Assembly (NCBI GenBank): GCA_009993635.1
Contig: JAACTC010000009.1
Span: 186,001-250,000 of the forward strand
Direction: 5' to 3'
Length of the DNA: 64,000 bases
Source of the DNA: Erythrobacter sp.
Lineage (GTDB): Bacteria > Pseudomonadota > Alphaproteobacteria > Sphingomonadales > Sphingomonadaceae
The notes under the pieces are model-generated. The model worked only from the letters and a program-made list of their open reading frames with translations, did not search any database and had not been told where the DNA came from. A program made the position numbers and the translations under genes. Shown in pieces: positions 9,155-19,853 of this stretch (within the stretch, counting starts at the first letter, position 1; every line of letters starts with the position of its first letter).

Positions 9155-9519
9155 TCAGACCCCCATCCGCATGATTTCCTGGTAGGCGCTGAGCAACTTG
9201 TTGCGCACCTGCAGGGTTGCTTCGAATGCGACGCCCGCTTCCTGGCGGGCGAGCATGACCTTGGCGATATCGGTTACCTCGCCGCGCTCGTACGCGGCAG
9301 TGATGTCGCCCGAACGCTGCTGCGCGGCGTTGACGCCTTCCAGCGCGCTTTGCAGCGAGTCCGCAAAGCCGCCGCCTTCGGACGCGGGCTTTGCCTCGGT
9401 CGCAGCCCCGGCCTTGTCCTGATGCAGTTCCTGCAGGACGGACGAACGGTCGATGATCTGCTGGCGCAGCTGCATCACCTGGTTGATTGCGCCGGCCCCA
9501 CCGGCCCCGGATACGGGGT

Positions 9520-9523
<4 letters not shown>
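9155..9523 (-). CDS. fliE: Flagellar hook-basal body protein FliE
   Basis: A 122-residue protein. The C-terminal half carries the FliE pattern SLQSALEGVNAAQQRSGDITAAYERGE, then MLARQEAGVAFEATLQVRNK and YQEIMRMGV at the very end, which is the family signature. FliE joins the MS-ring to the proximal rod. Its start overlaps the stop of the preceding sigma-54 activator gene by ATGA. Confidence 0.95.
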
Positions 9524-10836
<1,313 letters not shown>

Positions 10837-11041
10837 TTGCTGAGGCACGTTTTTGCCGGTGGACGCCAAAAAGTTGGTTACTTTTAGTCGTAGTAGAATC
10901 ACCACGGGTAAAAATACCCATTCGTGAATCTTTCTGCTCCCGGCCCTTAACTTCCCCCGTTCCCTGCCGGTCTGTGTCCCAGCTGCTGCGAACCGATCCT
11001 ACCCACGGCAGTCAGGTATTTTTGTCAGGGAGACTACTAAG
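10837..11041 (+). promoter_or_regulatory. Divergent control region between the flagellar activator and flagellin genes
   Basis: This 205-base spacer must contain promoters for the activator gene (leftward) and flagellin (rightward). A short perfect inverted repeat, GGGTA-AAAA-TACCC, lies at 10906-10919. A flagellin ribosome binding site, AGGGAGA, ends about 8 bases before the ATG at 11042. I found no clean sigma-28 promoter and no correctly spaced sigma-54 promoter. Confidence 0.5.
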
Positions 11042-11857
11042 ATGAGCGTTATCAACACCAATATCGGGGCGATGAAGGCTGCCAATGCGTCGGCTTCGGC
11101 CAACAAGATGCTCGGCACAGCCATGGAACGCCTTTCCTCGGGCAAGCGCATCAACTCGGCCAAGGACGACGCGGCCGGTCTTGCGATCGCCACGTCGATG
11201 ACGGCCCAGATCCGGGGCTTCAACCAGGGCATCCGCAACGCCAACGACGGCATCTCGATGGCCCAGACCGCAGAAGGCGCGCTGAGCGAAGTGACCAACA
11301 TGGTCCAGCGCATGCGCGAACTGGAAGTTCAGGCCGCCAACGGCACCTATTCGGCTGCCGACACGGCCAACCTGCGTTCCGAACAGAAGGCGCTGGCCGA
11401 CGAAATCAATGCGGTCGTCACCAACACCAAGTTCAACGGCAAGGCGCTGTTCGATGCCACTGCTGCAACCGGCTATTCGATCCAGACTGCCGACACGAGC
11501 GTGACCCTCGCGTCGACGGACTTCGGTAACGCGGCCTCGACGCTGAACATCGTGTTCTCGCATACCTTTGCGGATGCCGCCAACACGGCGTCGCTGACCG
11601 AGTATGACGCCGCACTGGCCGAAGTTTCGAACACCCGCGCTTCGCTGGGTGCCACGCAGAACCGGCTGGAATCGACCGTCAGCAGCATGACCTCGAACGT
11701 CACCAACCTCTCCGATGCGCGTTCGCGGATCGAAGACACCGACTACTCGGCCGAAACGACCGCGCTGGCGAAGGCGCAGATCCTCAGCCAGGCTTCGGGC
11801 GCCATGCTGGCCCAGGCCAACCAGAGCCAGCAGAACGTCCTTTCGCTGCTGCGCTAA
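11042..11857 (+). CDS. fliC: Flagellin
   Basis: A 271-residue flagellin. The N-terminal domain ([17 protein letters not shown], then [20 protein letters not shown]) and the C-terminal domain ([20 protein letters not shown], ending in QNVLSLLR) are both fully conserved. The middle variable region is only some 40 residues, so the filament would have just the D0/D1 core. The start has a good Shine-Dalgarno site and a terminator follows directly, so the gene is monocistronic, as usual for an abundant late flagellar product. No fliD, fliS or second flagellin lies nearby. Confidence 0.97.
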   Translation: MSVINTNIGAMKAANASASANKMLGTAMERLSSGKRINSAKDDAAGLAIATSMTAQIRGFNQGIRNANDGISMAQTAEGALSEVTNMVQRMRELEVQAANGTYSAADTANLRSEQKALADEINAVVTNTKFNGKALFDATAATGYSIQTADTSVTLASTDFGNAASTLNIVFSHTFADAANTASLTEYDAALAEVSNTRASLGATQNRLESTVSSMTSNVTNLSDARSRIEDTDYSAETTALAKAQILSQASGAMLAQANQSQQNVLSLLR

Positions 11858-11884
11858 GTTCGGACTTCACTCCAACAAAGGCGG

Positions 11885-11923
11885 ATGGCCCGTCGCTTTC
11901 GAGCGGCGGGCCATTTGCCTTTT
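11885..11923 (+). terminator. Rho-independent terminator of the flagellin gene
   Basis: A stem pairing ATGGCCCG-CGC with GCG-CGGGCCAT around a small TTTCGA-type loop (11885-11914) is followed by TTGCCTTTT. It lies 27 bases after the flagellin stop codon. Confidence 0.85.
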
Positions 11924-11977
11924 GGCGAAAGCCTTCCGGTCAGCGGGCCGGTCGGCACGCTGCGCGGATCATGTCGC

Positions 11978-12658
11978 TCAGCTGGGGTCGACCCAGTAAA
12001 CCGTGCCAGAGTAACTGCGCATGATCGGATCGCCCGCGAAGCTGGAAAAGCCGGTCGTGAACCGGCTGCCCGACACCACCTGCATGATCGCTCGACACGC
12101 CGCGGTATCGAACGCGCCGCTCTGCTTCGAACGGGTGATCGAACACGCGGTCGCCCTGCCTTGAGTGTCGACCGTCAGGCGGTAAGTGATTCTGGCAACA
12201 GGAGGTTCGCCCGACAGCTCGGGCATCGGCAGATCCTCTGCGGTGGGCAGGCGGCCGGCGACCAGTTCGGCCGACAGGACCCACACGACGCTGTCTTCGA
12301 ACACCCCGGCGACAGGCTCGCCCGCGGCATCCGTTGCCGGCATGAACCTGCCGCGCGCCTTCGCCTGTTTGCAGGTCGCTTCGTTGAGCGTGGGATATTC
12401 GCTGGGAATGGTGATCGTACAGCTTTTCACCCGTCCATCGGGGTTCACGATCAATCGAAAGCCGACCTCGGCCTGCTCGCTCTTGCGCACGGCGCTGATG
12501 GGATAGGTGAACCAGCGGAAGGGTTTCGTGGTCGGCTCGGGCGCGGCCCGTGTTACTGCCCCGGTTTCTGCCTGCGTCTCAGGCTCTGCCGCTCCGGCCG
12601 TGCTGCCGGTCAGTGCCATTCCCGCAAGGGCCAGAACGGCCCCCGTTCTCCCCGTCAT
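11978..12658 (-). CDS. Periplasmic protein with two TonB C-terminal-like domains
   Basis: A 226-residue protein. The ATG at 12658 is chosen because GGGGAG precedes it at proper spacing; an ATG 15 bases upstream has no such site. A signal peptide (about residues 1-24) ends in AGAAEP. Two repeats follow, each with the TonB C-domain pattern of a hydrophobic strand, G-R, a Cys, then a second Cys: first VNPDGRVKSCTITIP with EATCKQAKARGRFMPATD, second VDTQGRATACSITRS with TAACRAIMQ. It lacks a membrane anchor and Pro-rich spacer, so it is not an energy transducer itself. It is convergent with flagellin; its role is unknown. Confidence 0.75.
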   Translation of the reverse strand: MTGRTGAVLALAGMALTGSTAGAAEPETQAETGAVTRAAPEPTTKPFRWFTYPISAVRKSEQAEVGFRLIVNPDGRVKSCTITIPSEYPTLNEATCKQAKARGRFMPATDAAGEPVAGVFEDSVVWVLSAELVAGRLPTAEDLPMPELSGEPPVARITYRLTVDTQGRATACSITRSKQSGAFDTAACRAIMQVVSGSRFTTGFSSFAGDPIMRSYSGTVYWVDPS

Positions 12659-12933
12659 AATGCTCCCCTGCATCGTCTCGTGCTTCCACGGTTAGCGGAT
12701 GGAAGCGCGCAGACCAAGGCGGCGGCACAGACCTGCCGTGCCGGTTGGGAGCGATCGGTAAAGGAGCTGCCTTCACCACGTTTGCAAAGCCGGTGTTAAC
12801 GCCCGACCTATGGGAGGCGTTCTGGCACCTGCGACTCGCGCCTGCGATTAACCCTCGGGCTGACCGGCCGGCTGCGGTCGGGCGTCTTGGCTGAAGAATC
12901 GACCGCCCGCGCACCGCGACGGTGCCGGCGTCT

Positions 12934-13755
12934 TCAGTTTGCGAGGACGATCGAGATCCGCCGGTTGCGCGGGTCGGACGGATTGTCCTTCACCAGCAGT
13001 TCGGTATCGGCCACCCCTTCGATGCGGCGGAAGCTGTCGTCCGGGATGCCCTGGTTCATCAGCGTCTGCCGGGTGGCTTCGGCGCGGCCTGCGGAAAGCG
13101 ACCAGTTGTTCACCCGGCCCGGATTTTTCCATTTCAGGCTGTCCGTATGGCCGCGCACGATGATCTTGCGCTTCTCCGGCTCGATGGCCAGCGCGATGGC
13201 GGTTAGCAGGCCGGTCGCCTCGCGCGTCAGCACCGTGGTGCCGAGATTGAACATCGAGAAGTCGGCATCGTCGACCAGGTCGATCCGCACGCCTTCGGTC
13301 GTATCGACCATCTTGATCTGGCTCATCAGCTTGGCGAGCTCGGCGTTCTTCGCCAGCCTGTCCTTGGTGCGCTGGGTGATGCGCTGGATCATCCGCTCGG
13401 CTTCCTTGGGGCCGCCCACCGCATCCTTCGGAATGGTGATGCCCTGGTTGCCGGTCTGCCCCTGACGGTTCGGATAATCGTCTACCGACGTCAGCGAATC
13501 GCCCTTTAGCAGGCCGTTGGACCCGGCGCCGCTATCCTTGATCTTCACCAGCGTGGGGGTGAAATAGTCGGCCAGCCCCTTGCGCTGGTCCTCGGTCGTC
13601 GCGCCGAGCAGCCACATCAGCAGGAAGAACGCCATCATCGCGGTCACGAAGTCCGCGTAGGCGACCTTCCAGGCCCCGCCATGGTGCCCGCCTTCGATCA
13701 CCGTCACTTTTTTGACGATGATCGGCGGCAGGTTATCGCCTTGCTTCGCGGGCAT
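12934..13755 (-). CDS. motB: Flagellar stator protein MotB
   Basis: A 273-residue protein with the N-terminal stator helix GGAWKVAYADFVTAMMAFF, including the proton-binding Asp35, and a C-terminal OmpA-like peptidoglycan-binding domain (IIVRGHTDSLKWKN, LSAGRAEATRQTLMNQGI, DPRNRRISIV). It anchors the stator to the cell wall and conducts ions with MotA. It is the last gene of the flg-mot operon; motA ends 1 base upstream. The 275 bases downstream to the TonB-like gene contain only a weak hairpin with no T-run. Confidence 0.96.
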   Translation of the reverse strand: MPAKQGDNLPPIIVKKVTVIEGGHHGGAWKVAYADFVTAMMAFFLLMWLLGATTEDQRKGLADYFTPTLVKIKDSGAGSNGLLKGDSLTSVDDYPNRQGQTGNQGITIPKDAVGGPKEAERMIQRITQRTKDRLAKNAELAKLMSQIKMVDTTEGVRIDLVDDADFSMFNLGTTVLTREATGLLTAIALAIEPEKRKIIVRGHTDSLKWKNPGRVNNWSLSAGRAEATRQTLMNQGIPDDSFRRIEGVADTELLVKDNPSDPRNRRISIVLAN

Positions 13756-13756
13756 G

Positions 13757-14620
13757 TTAGCGGCCCCGCAGCGCGTCGAGCAGTTCGGTCAGGCCCGGGC
13801 GCACGGCATGGCCGAGGCTGGAGCGCGCGCTTTCCACCACCAGCGGCTGCGGGTGGCCGTAGAGCGAGGCGATGATCACCTGCTTGACCGCGTGGAAAAT
13901 CTGTTCGTCCTGTTCGATCACCTGCTTCAGGCGACCCGCCAGCGGGCCGACCATGCCATAGGCCAGCAGCACGCCCAGGAAGGTGCCGACCAGCGCGGAG
14001 CCGATCATTTCGCCCAGCACCTCGGGCGGCTTGTTGATCGAGCCCATAGTCTTGACCACGCCCAGCACGGCGGCGACGATGCCCAGTGCGGGCAGCGCAT
14101 CGGCCAGCGATTGCAGCGCGTGCTGCGGTTCATGCAGTTCGTGGAAATGCGTTTTCATCGCATTGTCCATCACCTCTTCCACCGCATGGGTTTCGAGCGT
14201 GCCGGACGACACCACCAGCAGCGTCAGCGTGTCGCTGATCAGGCTGATCAGCGGCTTGTTCTTCAATAGGTTGGGATAGGCGCTGAAGATCGCCGAATTC
14301 TCAGGCTCGTTGACGTGGCTTTCCAGCGCCACCGGGCCATCGGTCTTGAGCACCTTCATCAGCTGGGTGGTCAGCGCAATCGCGTCGATATGATCCTGCT
14401 TGGAATGAACAGGCCCCTTGAAGATCTTCATAAACGCGCCGCCGATCGCCTTGAGGTGATGGAGCGAGTTGCCCGCGATGGTGGCGCCAAGCGCCGCACC
14501 GCCGATAATCATCATTTCGTAGGGCAGGGCGTGCAGCACCGGGCCCATGGCGCCGCCGCTGATCACGAAGCCGCCGAACACCAGGACGAGCAACACTACG
14601 ATGCCGATAATCGCGTACAT
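13757..14620 (-). CDS. motA: Flagellar stator protein MotA
   Basis: A 287-residue membrane protein with four helices (about residues 2-22, 35-52, 170-190, 205-225). The proton-channel segment ADALPALGIVAAVLGVVKTM carries the conserved Pro, and the cytoplasmic loop with VEEVMDNAMKTHFHELHEP is the FliG-contacting region. Together with MotB it forms the torque-generating ion channel. It lies 26 bases after flgL on the same strand, so the stator is transcribed with the hook genes. Confidence 0.96.
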   Translation of the reverse strand: MYAIIGIVVLLVLVFGGFVISGGAMGPVLHALPYEMMIIGGAALGATIAGNSLHHLKAIGGAFMKIFKGPVHSKQDHIDAIALTTQLMKVLKTDGPVALESHVNEPENSAIFSAYPNLLKNKPLISLISDTLTLLVVSSGTLETHAVEEVMDNAMKTHFHELHEPQHALQSLADALPALGIVAAVLGVVKTMGSINKPPEVLGEMIGSALVGTFLGVLLAYGMVGPLAGRLKQVIEQDEQIFHAVKQVIIASLYGHPQPLVVESARSSLGHAVRPGLTELLDALRGR

Positions 14621-14646
14621 GAATCAATTCCCCCAGGCCCGCGCGA

Positions 14647-15567
14647 TCAGCGCAGCATCGAAAACAGGTTTAGGTTGGCAAGCCGCACGAAGCTGGACTG
14701 GCTCGCTTCGAGCACGGTCAGCATTTCCTGCAGGCGGCTCATCGTCACCGCCAGATCGGCCCCGCCGACCGAAGTGCGTTCATCCTGAATGCGCTCTAGA
14801 TTGTCGGTCCGCCGCTCGGTCATCACTTCGAGCCACGCCATGCGCGAGCCGAGCACGGTCTGCGCGGTGGTGACCTTGTCGAACCCGGTGTCGAGAATGG
14901 ACAGGCCATCGCGCGCCGCATCGGCGGCGGCATCTCCGCCGCTGCGCAGCGCCGCCGAAAGCGTGGCCAGCTGCGCGAAGATATCGGTCTGCCCGCCCGC
15001 GCCATCGTCGAAGCTGAAAACTTCGGGGCCGGTATTGCCGGGCGTGATTGACTGGCCTTCGCCGATTTCGACCTCGTCCAGCGTCGCGGTGCCGACATAG
15101 GTCACCGCACCGGTGCCCGCGTCGACATCATAGGCATTGCCCACCGCCTGGCCGCCGAACAGCGAATGGCCCGAGGCATTGCGGCCATTGGCGATACCCA
15201 GCAGGCTCTGGCGCAGGCCATCCAGCTCGGTCGCGATAGAGACGCGCTGGTCGTCGCTGGTGGTTGCGTTGGCGGCGAAGAGCGCCAGTTCGCGCGCGCG
15301 GCTGATCATCGTGCTGACCTGGCTCAGCGCCTGGTCGGCGAACTTCAGGTTGTTTTCCGCCGCGTCCGAATTGCGCGTGTCGACCGCGGTGATGCGTTCT
15401 TCGCGGTCGAGCATGCGCAGGCGTGCCGCGGCGACGGGATCGTCGGACGACTTTTCCAGCCGTTCGCCGCTGCCGATCTGTTTCTGCAGCCCCTCGGCGC
15501 GCGCGCGCAGCGACCCGATCTGGGTCGTCGACCGTTCGTAGAAGGCGCCAGTGCTCAGGTTGATCAT
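14647..15567 (-). CDS. flgL: Flagellar hook-filament junction protein FlgL
   Basis: A 306-residue flagellin-like protein. The N-terminus (MINLSTGAFYERSTTQIGSL, then KSSDDPVAAARL) and the C-terminus (MSRLQEMLTVLEASQSSF, ending LNLFSMLR) are the flagellin-type D0/D1 helices of FlgL/HAP3. It adapts the hook to the filament. Its start overlaps the flgK stop by ATGA. Confidence 0.93.
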   Translation of the reverse strand: MINLSTGAFYERSTTQIGSLRARAEGLQKQIGSGERLEKSSDDPVAAARLRMLDREERITAVDTRNSDAAENNLKFADQALSQVSTMISRARELALFAANATTSDDQRVSIATELDGLRQSLLGIANGRNASGHSLFGGQAVGNAYDVDAGTGAVTYVGTATLDEVEIGEGQSITPGNTGPEVFSFDDGAGGQTDIFAQLATLSAALRSGGDAAADAARDGLSILDTGFDKVTTAQTVLGSRMAWLEVMTERRTDNLERIQDERTSVGGADLAVTMSRLQEMLTVLEASQSSFVRLANLNLFSMLR

Positions 15568-16904
15568 CGCCCGATTCCAATCAGTGTATCGAAGATGTCG
15601 CTCGCCACCTGCATCGCGCGACCCGATGCCTGGAAGGCCTGCTGGTAGCGGATGAGATTGGCGGCTTCGTTGTCGAGATCGACGCCCGACTGTTCTTCCA
15701 GTGCGATGCGCGCGGACGAGGCAATCGTTTCGAGCGCGCTTTGCGTGACCTTGCGGCCCGCCACCTTGCTCGACACGTCGAACAGGATCGCGTTGACGGT
15801 GTCGGCCGGGTTCGCGGTGGAAAGCGCCTGCCGCATGTCGGCCAGATTCTGCTGGTTGCGATCGTTTGCGGGCGATCCCGCAGGCGCGGTGGCGATGCCC
15901 GCACCATTGGTCAGCACGACCGACAGGGTGCTGGCGGTCGTACCGCTGAAGATCGGCTGCCCCGCGCTGCCATCGCGCGCGACCCCGTTGGCCTGCGCGG
16001 TGTTGATGGCGGTCGCGATGGAGGCCGCCGCAGCGTCCAGCCGGGTGCCGATCGCCTGAAGATCGTTCAGCGCCAGCGCGGTACCGGCCAGCGAACCCGC
16101 GCCCGGATTGATCGCGGTTCCGCCGATGGCGAAGCTCATCGTGCCGTTCGGTTCGACGGTGGACGTCATCGTGGCCGCGTTGCCGCCGTTGACGAACGCG
16201 GTCGCAGGCGAAGCGCCGACCGCCACGGCAACCGTGCCGTCCGAGGCGAAAGTCGTGGCGATGCTGGTGAAACCGCTCATGCGTTCGAGCAGGTTGTCGC
16301 GCTGGTCGAGCAGCGAGGCCTGATCGTTGCTGCCGAACCCGGCCCGCGCGAGGCGCAGGTTCACCCGCGCCAGTTCCGCACCATAGGTGTTCAGGTCTGC
16401 AACGCCGGCCTGAGCATCGAATCGCAGGCCTTCGCCGACCGAGGCGAGGCTGCCTGCGGTGATGTTGAACTTGCTGGCCAGCGTTTCCGCCTCTGCCAGC
16501 ACGGCGGCCCGCCGCGCGCTGTCTGTCGGATCGCCGGACAATTGCTGCAGCGAGGCTTCGAATTCGACGATCGAGCTGAAGATGCCCGATTGCTCGACGG
16601 CGGCCTCGATGTTTTCCAGGCCCGCCAACTCGACATTGGAGCGTTGCAGGTCGGCCTGCGTCCGGCGCATTTCCGCCTGGCGGAAGGCATCGGCATTGCG
16701 CCGCACTTCGACCACGCGCGAACCCGAGGCCGCGATGTCGCTGCCCCGGCCTGCAATGCTGCCGCCCGAAACCTCTTCGATACGGACGCTGCGGCGCACG
16801 TATCCGTCGCTCGAAGCGTTGGCGATGTTGTTCGCCGTCACTTCCAGCGCGCCGCGTGCCGCGCGGGCGCCACTTGCGCCGATCGAGAGGAGATCCGAAG
16901 CCAT
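15564..16904 (-). CDS. flgK: Flagellar hook-associated protein FlgK
   Basis: A 446-residue protein. The N-terminal rod-hook motif GALEVTANNIANASSDGYVR and the C-terminal segment DLDNEAANLIRYQQAFQASG are both diagnostic. FlgK is the first hook-filament junction protein (HAP1). It is about 100 residues shorter than the enterobacterial form; the shortening is in the middle, Ser/Ala/Thr-rich surface domains. It abuts flgJ and overlaps flgL. Confidence 0.95.
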   Translation of the reverse strand: MASDLLSIGASGARAARGALEVTANNIANASSDGYVRRSVRIEEVSGGSIAGRGSDIAASGSRVVEVRRNADAFRQAEMRRTQADLQRSNVELAGLENIEAAVEQSGIFSSIVEFEASLQQLSGDPTDSARRAAVLAEAETLASKFNITAGSLASVGEGLRFDAQAGVADLNTYGAELARVNLRLARAGFGSNDQASLLDQRDNLLERMSGFTSIATTFASDGTVAVAVGASPATAFVNGGNAATMTSTVEPNGTMSFAIGGTAINPGAGSLAGTALALNDLQAIGTRLDAAAASIATAINTAQANGVARDGSAGQPIFSGTTASTLSVVLTNGAGIATAPAGSPANDRNQQNLADMRQALSTANPADTVNAILFDVSSKVAGRKVTQSALETIASSARIALEEQSGVDLDNEAANLIRYQQAFQASGRAMQVASDIFDTLIGIGR

Positions 16905-17240
16905 TTAATCCTTTACCCCTGGTGCTTCGCCATCCGGCAGGAACCGGGCGAGCTGGCGTTCGATCGCGTCCGCAAAGCCCAGCTGGCCGGACTTGGCCGC
17001 GATGTCGGCAAACCTCTCATCGCGCATTTCGGTAAACGTATCGTCACTGCCTTCGAACAAATCGTTTCCGCCGAAGTCGGTGGAGCGGGCAGACGACAGC
17101 ATCTGGCGCAGCAGGATCGCCTCGAATGCCTGCGCCGCCTCGCGCAGTTCGGTGCGCTGGTCGGCCGGGCTGGCCCCTTCGCCGCGGATCGGCGTGGGCT
17201 GGCGCAGCAGCGAGAAATCCATGGGTGCGATCTGGCTCAT
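16905..17240 (-). CDS. flgJ: Rod-binding protein FlgJ (single domain, no muramidase)
   Basis: A 111-residue protein matching only the N-terminal rod-binding domain of FlgJ: LREAAQAFEAILLRQMLSSA, then LFEGSDDTFTEMRDERFADI. The C-terminal glucosaminidase half of gammaproteobacterial FlgJ is absent, as is usual in alphaproteobacteria. The cell-wall-cutting function is probably supplied by the lytic transglycosylase encoded at 25211-26149. It overlaps the flgI stop by ATGA. Confidence 0.9.
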   Translation of the reverse strand: MSQIAPMDFSLLRQPTPIRGEGASPADQRTELREAAQAFEAILLRQMLSSARSTDFGGNDLFEGSDDTFTEMRDERFADIAAKSGQLGFADAIERQLARFLPDGEAPGVKD

Positions 17241-18334
17241 ATCACCACCACCTCGGCGGTCAGCGAACCGGCCTGCTTCAACGCTTCGAGGATCGCCACC
17301 AGATCCGCCGGGCTGGCACCCAGCATGTTCAGCGCGTCGACCACATCGGCCAGCGATGCGCCTGCGGGCAGCGGAGTGACATAGCCGCCGCTCTGGCGGG
17401 CTTCGATCGTGCTGTCGGGTTCCACTGCGGTGCGCCCGCGCGAGAAGGGGGCGGGCTGTACGATCGTGGGATTTTCGTCGATCCGCACCACCAGGCTGCC
17501 GTGGCTCACGGCGGCAGGTGCCAGCCGTACCGCGCTGGAGATCACGATGGTGCCGGTGCGGCTGTTGACGATCACCTTCGCCGCGCGTTCGGCGGGCGTG
17601 ATGTCGAGCATCTCGATCTCCGCCATGATCGTGGCGCGCGTATCGGCGCCCGGCGGCAGCATCAGCGCCAGCGTCACCCCGTCCTCGATCCGGGCCATGC
17701 CGGGAAAGCGGTCGTTGATCGCGTCGCGCACGCGGCTGATGGTGAGGAAGTCGGCACTGTACATGTTCCAGCGCAGAATTTCGGTGAAGTCGAAATTGGT
17801 GCTGACCGCGCGTTCCACGCTCGCCCCGTCGGAAATGCGGCCCACGGTCGGCACGTTGACGGTCAGCTTCGAACCGTCATTGGCCGAAATGCCCAGTCCG
17901 CCGACGGTCAGGTTGCCCTGCGCCATCGCGTAGATTTCGCCATCCGCGCCGTACAGCGGCGTCAGGATCAGCGCGCCACCGCGCAAGGATTTGGCCTTGC
18001 CGATGGTCGACACGGTGATGTCGATCCGCTGGCCAGGCTTCGCAAAGGCGGGCAGTTCGGCGGTGATGAGCACCGCCGCCGCATTCTTCAGCGCCGGATT
18101 GACGCCGGGCGGCAGCTGCAGGCCGAAACGGCCCGAAACGCCGCGCATGGCCTGCGTCGCATAGGCGAAATTGTCGTCACCCGTGCCGTCCAGACCGACC
18201 ACGATGCCGTAGCCGGTCAGCTGGTTCGACCGGACCGACTGGAACTGGCCGATATCGCGCACCCGCTCCGCCGAGGCGGCGGCGGGCAGCGCGAACGAGC
18301 AGATCGCGGCGAGCAGGAGGAAGAGGCGGTTCAT
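17237..18334 (-). CDS. flgI: Flagellar P-ring protein FlgI
   Basis: A 365-residue protein with a cleavable signal peptide (residues 1-22, ending AASAER), then VRDIGQFQSVRSNQLTGYGI, a canonical FlgI start, and the C-terminal ASLADVVDALNMLGASPADL helix. FlgI forms the periplasmic P-ring bushing around the rod. The ATG at 18334 gives the signal peptide; longer readings extend into flgH. It lies 14 bases after flgH. Confidence 0.97.
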   Translation of the reverse strand: MNRLFLLLAAICSFALPAAASAERVRDIGQFQSVRSNQLTGYGIVVGLDGTGDDNFAYATQAMRGVSGRFGLQLPPGVNPALKNAAAVLITAELPAFAKPGQRIDITVSTIGKAKSLRGGALILTPLYGADGEIYAMAQGNLTVGGLGISANDGSKLTVNVPTVGRISDGASVERAVSTNFDFTEILRWNMYSADFLTISRVRDAINDRFPGMARIEDGVTLALMLPPGADTRATIMAEIEMLDITPAERAAKVIVNSRTGTIVISSAVRLAPAAVSHGSLVVRIDENPTIVQPAPFSRGRTAVEPDSTIEARQSGGYVTPLPAGASLADVVDALNMLGASPADLVAILEALKQAGSLTAEVVVI

Positions 18335-18348
18335 TTCGTGGCTCCGGA

Positions 18349-19020
18349 TCAGAACGGCGAGACGGCGTTGAAGAAGCGCGACAGCCAGCCGGGTTTGCTC
18401 GACTGCTGGACAGCACCCTTGCCGCTGTAGGAAATCTGCGCGTCGGCGACGCGGATCGAGGACACACGGTTGTCCGGGTCGATATCCGCCAGCCGGATAA
18501 TGCCCGAAACCTGCACCCATTCTTCGCCCTGGCTGAGGTTCAGAACCTTCTCGCCGCGCACGAAGGCGGTGCCGTTCGGGCGGATTTCGGCGATGGTCAC
18601 GGTCAGGTCGCCGCGCAGCACCGACGTCTGCGAGGCATTGCCCCCACCGGTGAAGCTGGCGCCGGCGGACGCGGTGAGATCGCCGTCGTCGATGCCGATG
18701 AAATCGGGCAGGCTCAGCCCCGCGCTGCCATCGCGCTGGGTCTTGGCCGAGGTCGATTTGCTGGTCGAGGTCCGTTCGACCAGCACGATGGTGACGAGGT
18801 CGCCGACCTGCGAGGCGCGATTGCCGTTGTACAGCGGCGCATAGCCCTGCGAGACCTGGAAGATCGCGCCGTCGTTGCTCTGCGGCGCGACATAGGTCTG
18901 CACGGGCGGGGGCGGCAGCGTGGCGGCGAAGCCCGCCGGACGCGAGCCGCCGCCGCATGCCGAAAGCGACAGCGCGATCGTGCAGGTGAGCGGCAGGGCG
19001 ATAAGGGTACGAGTGTTCAT
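18349..19020 (-). CDS. flgH: Flagellar L-ring lipoprotein FlgH
   Basis: A 223-residue lipoprotein with signal peptide and lipobox LSLSACGGG (Cys at residue 22). Family motifs follow: GDLVTIVLVERTSTSKSTSA, the TVTIAEIRPNGTAFVRGEK segment, and GIIRLADIDPDNRVSS. FlgH forms the outer-membrane L-ring. The ATG at 19020 gives a normal-length leader; a GTG at 19035 overlapping the flgG stop (GTGA) is an alternative and would add five residues. Confidence 0.95.
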   Translation of the reverse strand: MNTRTLIALPLTCTIALSLSACGGGSRPAGFAATLPPPPVQTYVAPQSNDGAIFQVSQGYAPLYNGNRASQVGDLVTIVLVERTSTSKSTSAKTQRDGSAGLSLPDFIGIDDGDLTASAGASFTGGGNASQTSVLRGDLTVTIAEIRPNGTAFVRGEKVLNLSQGEEWVQVSGIIRLADIDPDNRVSSIRVADAQISYSGKGAVQQSSKPGWLSRFFNAVSPF

Positions 19021-19031
19021 AAAGGTCAATC

Positions 19032-19820
19032 TCACAGCGTCTGGTTGGCGTTGCGCAGCATTTCGTCGACCGCGGAGACCATCTTGGAGCTGATTTCGTA
19101 GGCGCGCTGCGCCTCGATCATCGCAACCAGTTCTTCCACGATGTTGACGTTCGATCCTTCCAGCATTCCCTGCCGGATATTGCCGCGGCCACCTTCGCCC
19201 GCGACGCCCAGCTCGGCCGCACCGCTGGCTGCGGTCTCGCCCAGGAAGTTGTCGCCCAGCGCCTGCAGGCCAGCGGGATTGGTGAAGCGGGCGACCTGGA
19301 TCTGGCCCAGCTCGGTCGGCTCGGCTTCGCCGTTGATGGACGCGGACACGGTGCCGTCGGGCGAGATCGCGATTGCGGTCGCGCCTTCGGGCACGGTGAT
19401 TTCCGGCTGCACGGCAAAGCCCTGCTGGGTCACCAGCATGCCTTCGGCGGAGCGGGTGAAGTTGCCTGCGCGGGTGTAGCCGGTGCGGCCCCCCGGCATG
19501 GCGATCTGGAAGAAGCCGTCGCCGTCCAGCGCAAGGTCGAAGGCATTCCCCGTGGTGTCGAGCGTGCCCTGCGTCATGATCTGGCTGGTCGACTGCACGG
19601 CCACACCCGAACCCAGGTTCAACCCTTCGGCATATGCGGTTTCGCCCGAGGATTGCTGCCCGGCCACGCGCGCGTCCTGATAGGCGAGCGTCGCGAAGTT
19701 GGCGCGGTCGCGCTTGAACCCGGTGGTACCCACGTTCGCCAGGTTGTTGGCGATAACGCGCATGCGGGCGTCCTGGGCTTCCAGCCCGGTGCGGGCGACC
19801 TGAAGAGCGGATGTTGGCAT
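19032..19820 (-). CDS. flgG: Flagellar distal rod protein FlgG
   Basis: A 262-residue protein, the standard FlgG length. The N-terminal rod motif RMRVIANNLANVGTTGFKRD, the QGTLDTTGNAFDLALDGDGF segment and the C-terminal SNVNIVEELVAMIEAQRAYE are all diagnostic. FlgG builds the distal rod that passes through the P- and L-rings. It is in the flgF-flgG-flgH order. Confidence 0.97.
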   Translation of the reverse strand: MPTSALQVARTGLEAQDARMRVIANNLANVGTTGFKRDRANFATLAYQDARVAGQQSSGETAYAEGLNLGSGVAVQSTSQIMTQGTLDTTGNAFDLALDGDGFFQIAMPGGRTGYTRAGNFTRSAEGMLVTQQGFAVQPEITVPEGATAIAISPDGTVSASINGEAEPTELGQIQVARFTNPAGLQALGDNFLGETAASGAAELGVAGEGGRGNIRQGMLEGSNVNIVEELVAMIEAQRAYEISSKMVSAVDEMLRNANQTL

Positions 19821-19853
19821 TGCTTGAAAATCCTTCGCTTGGAATTCGGTCGC

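Noticed and set aside
10842..10857. Sigma-54-like AGGCACG-TTTT-TGCC facing the flagellin gene
   Set aside because: The GG-to-GC spacing is 9 bases instead of the strict 10, and it lies about 185 bases before the start codon. The same 9-base spacing turned up by chance elsewhere in this GC-rich sequence.
12840..12933. Terminator after motB
   Set aside because: Short GC hairpins (for example GCACC/GGTGC) exist but no T-run follows; too weak to call.
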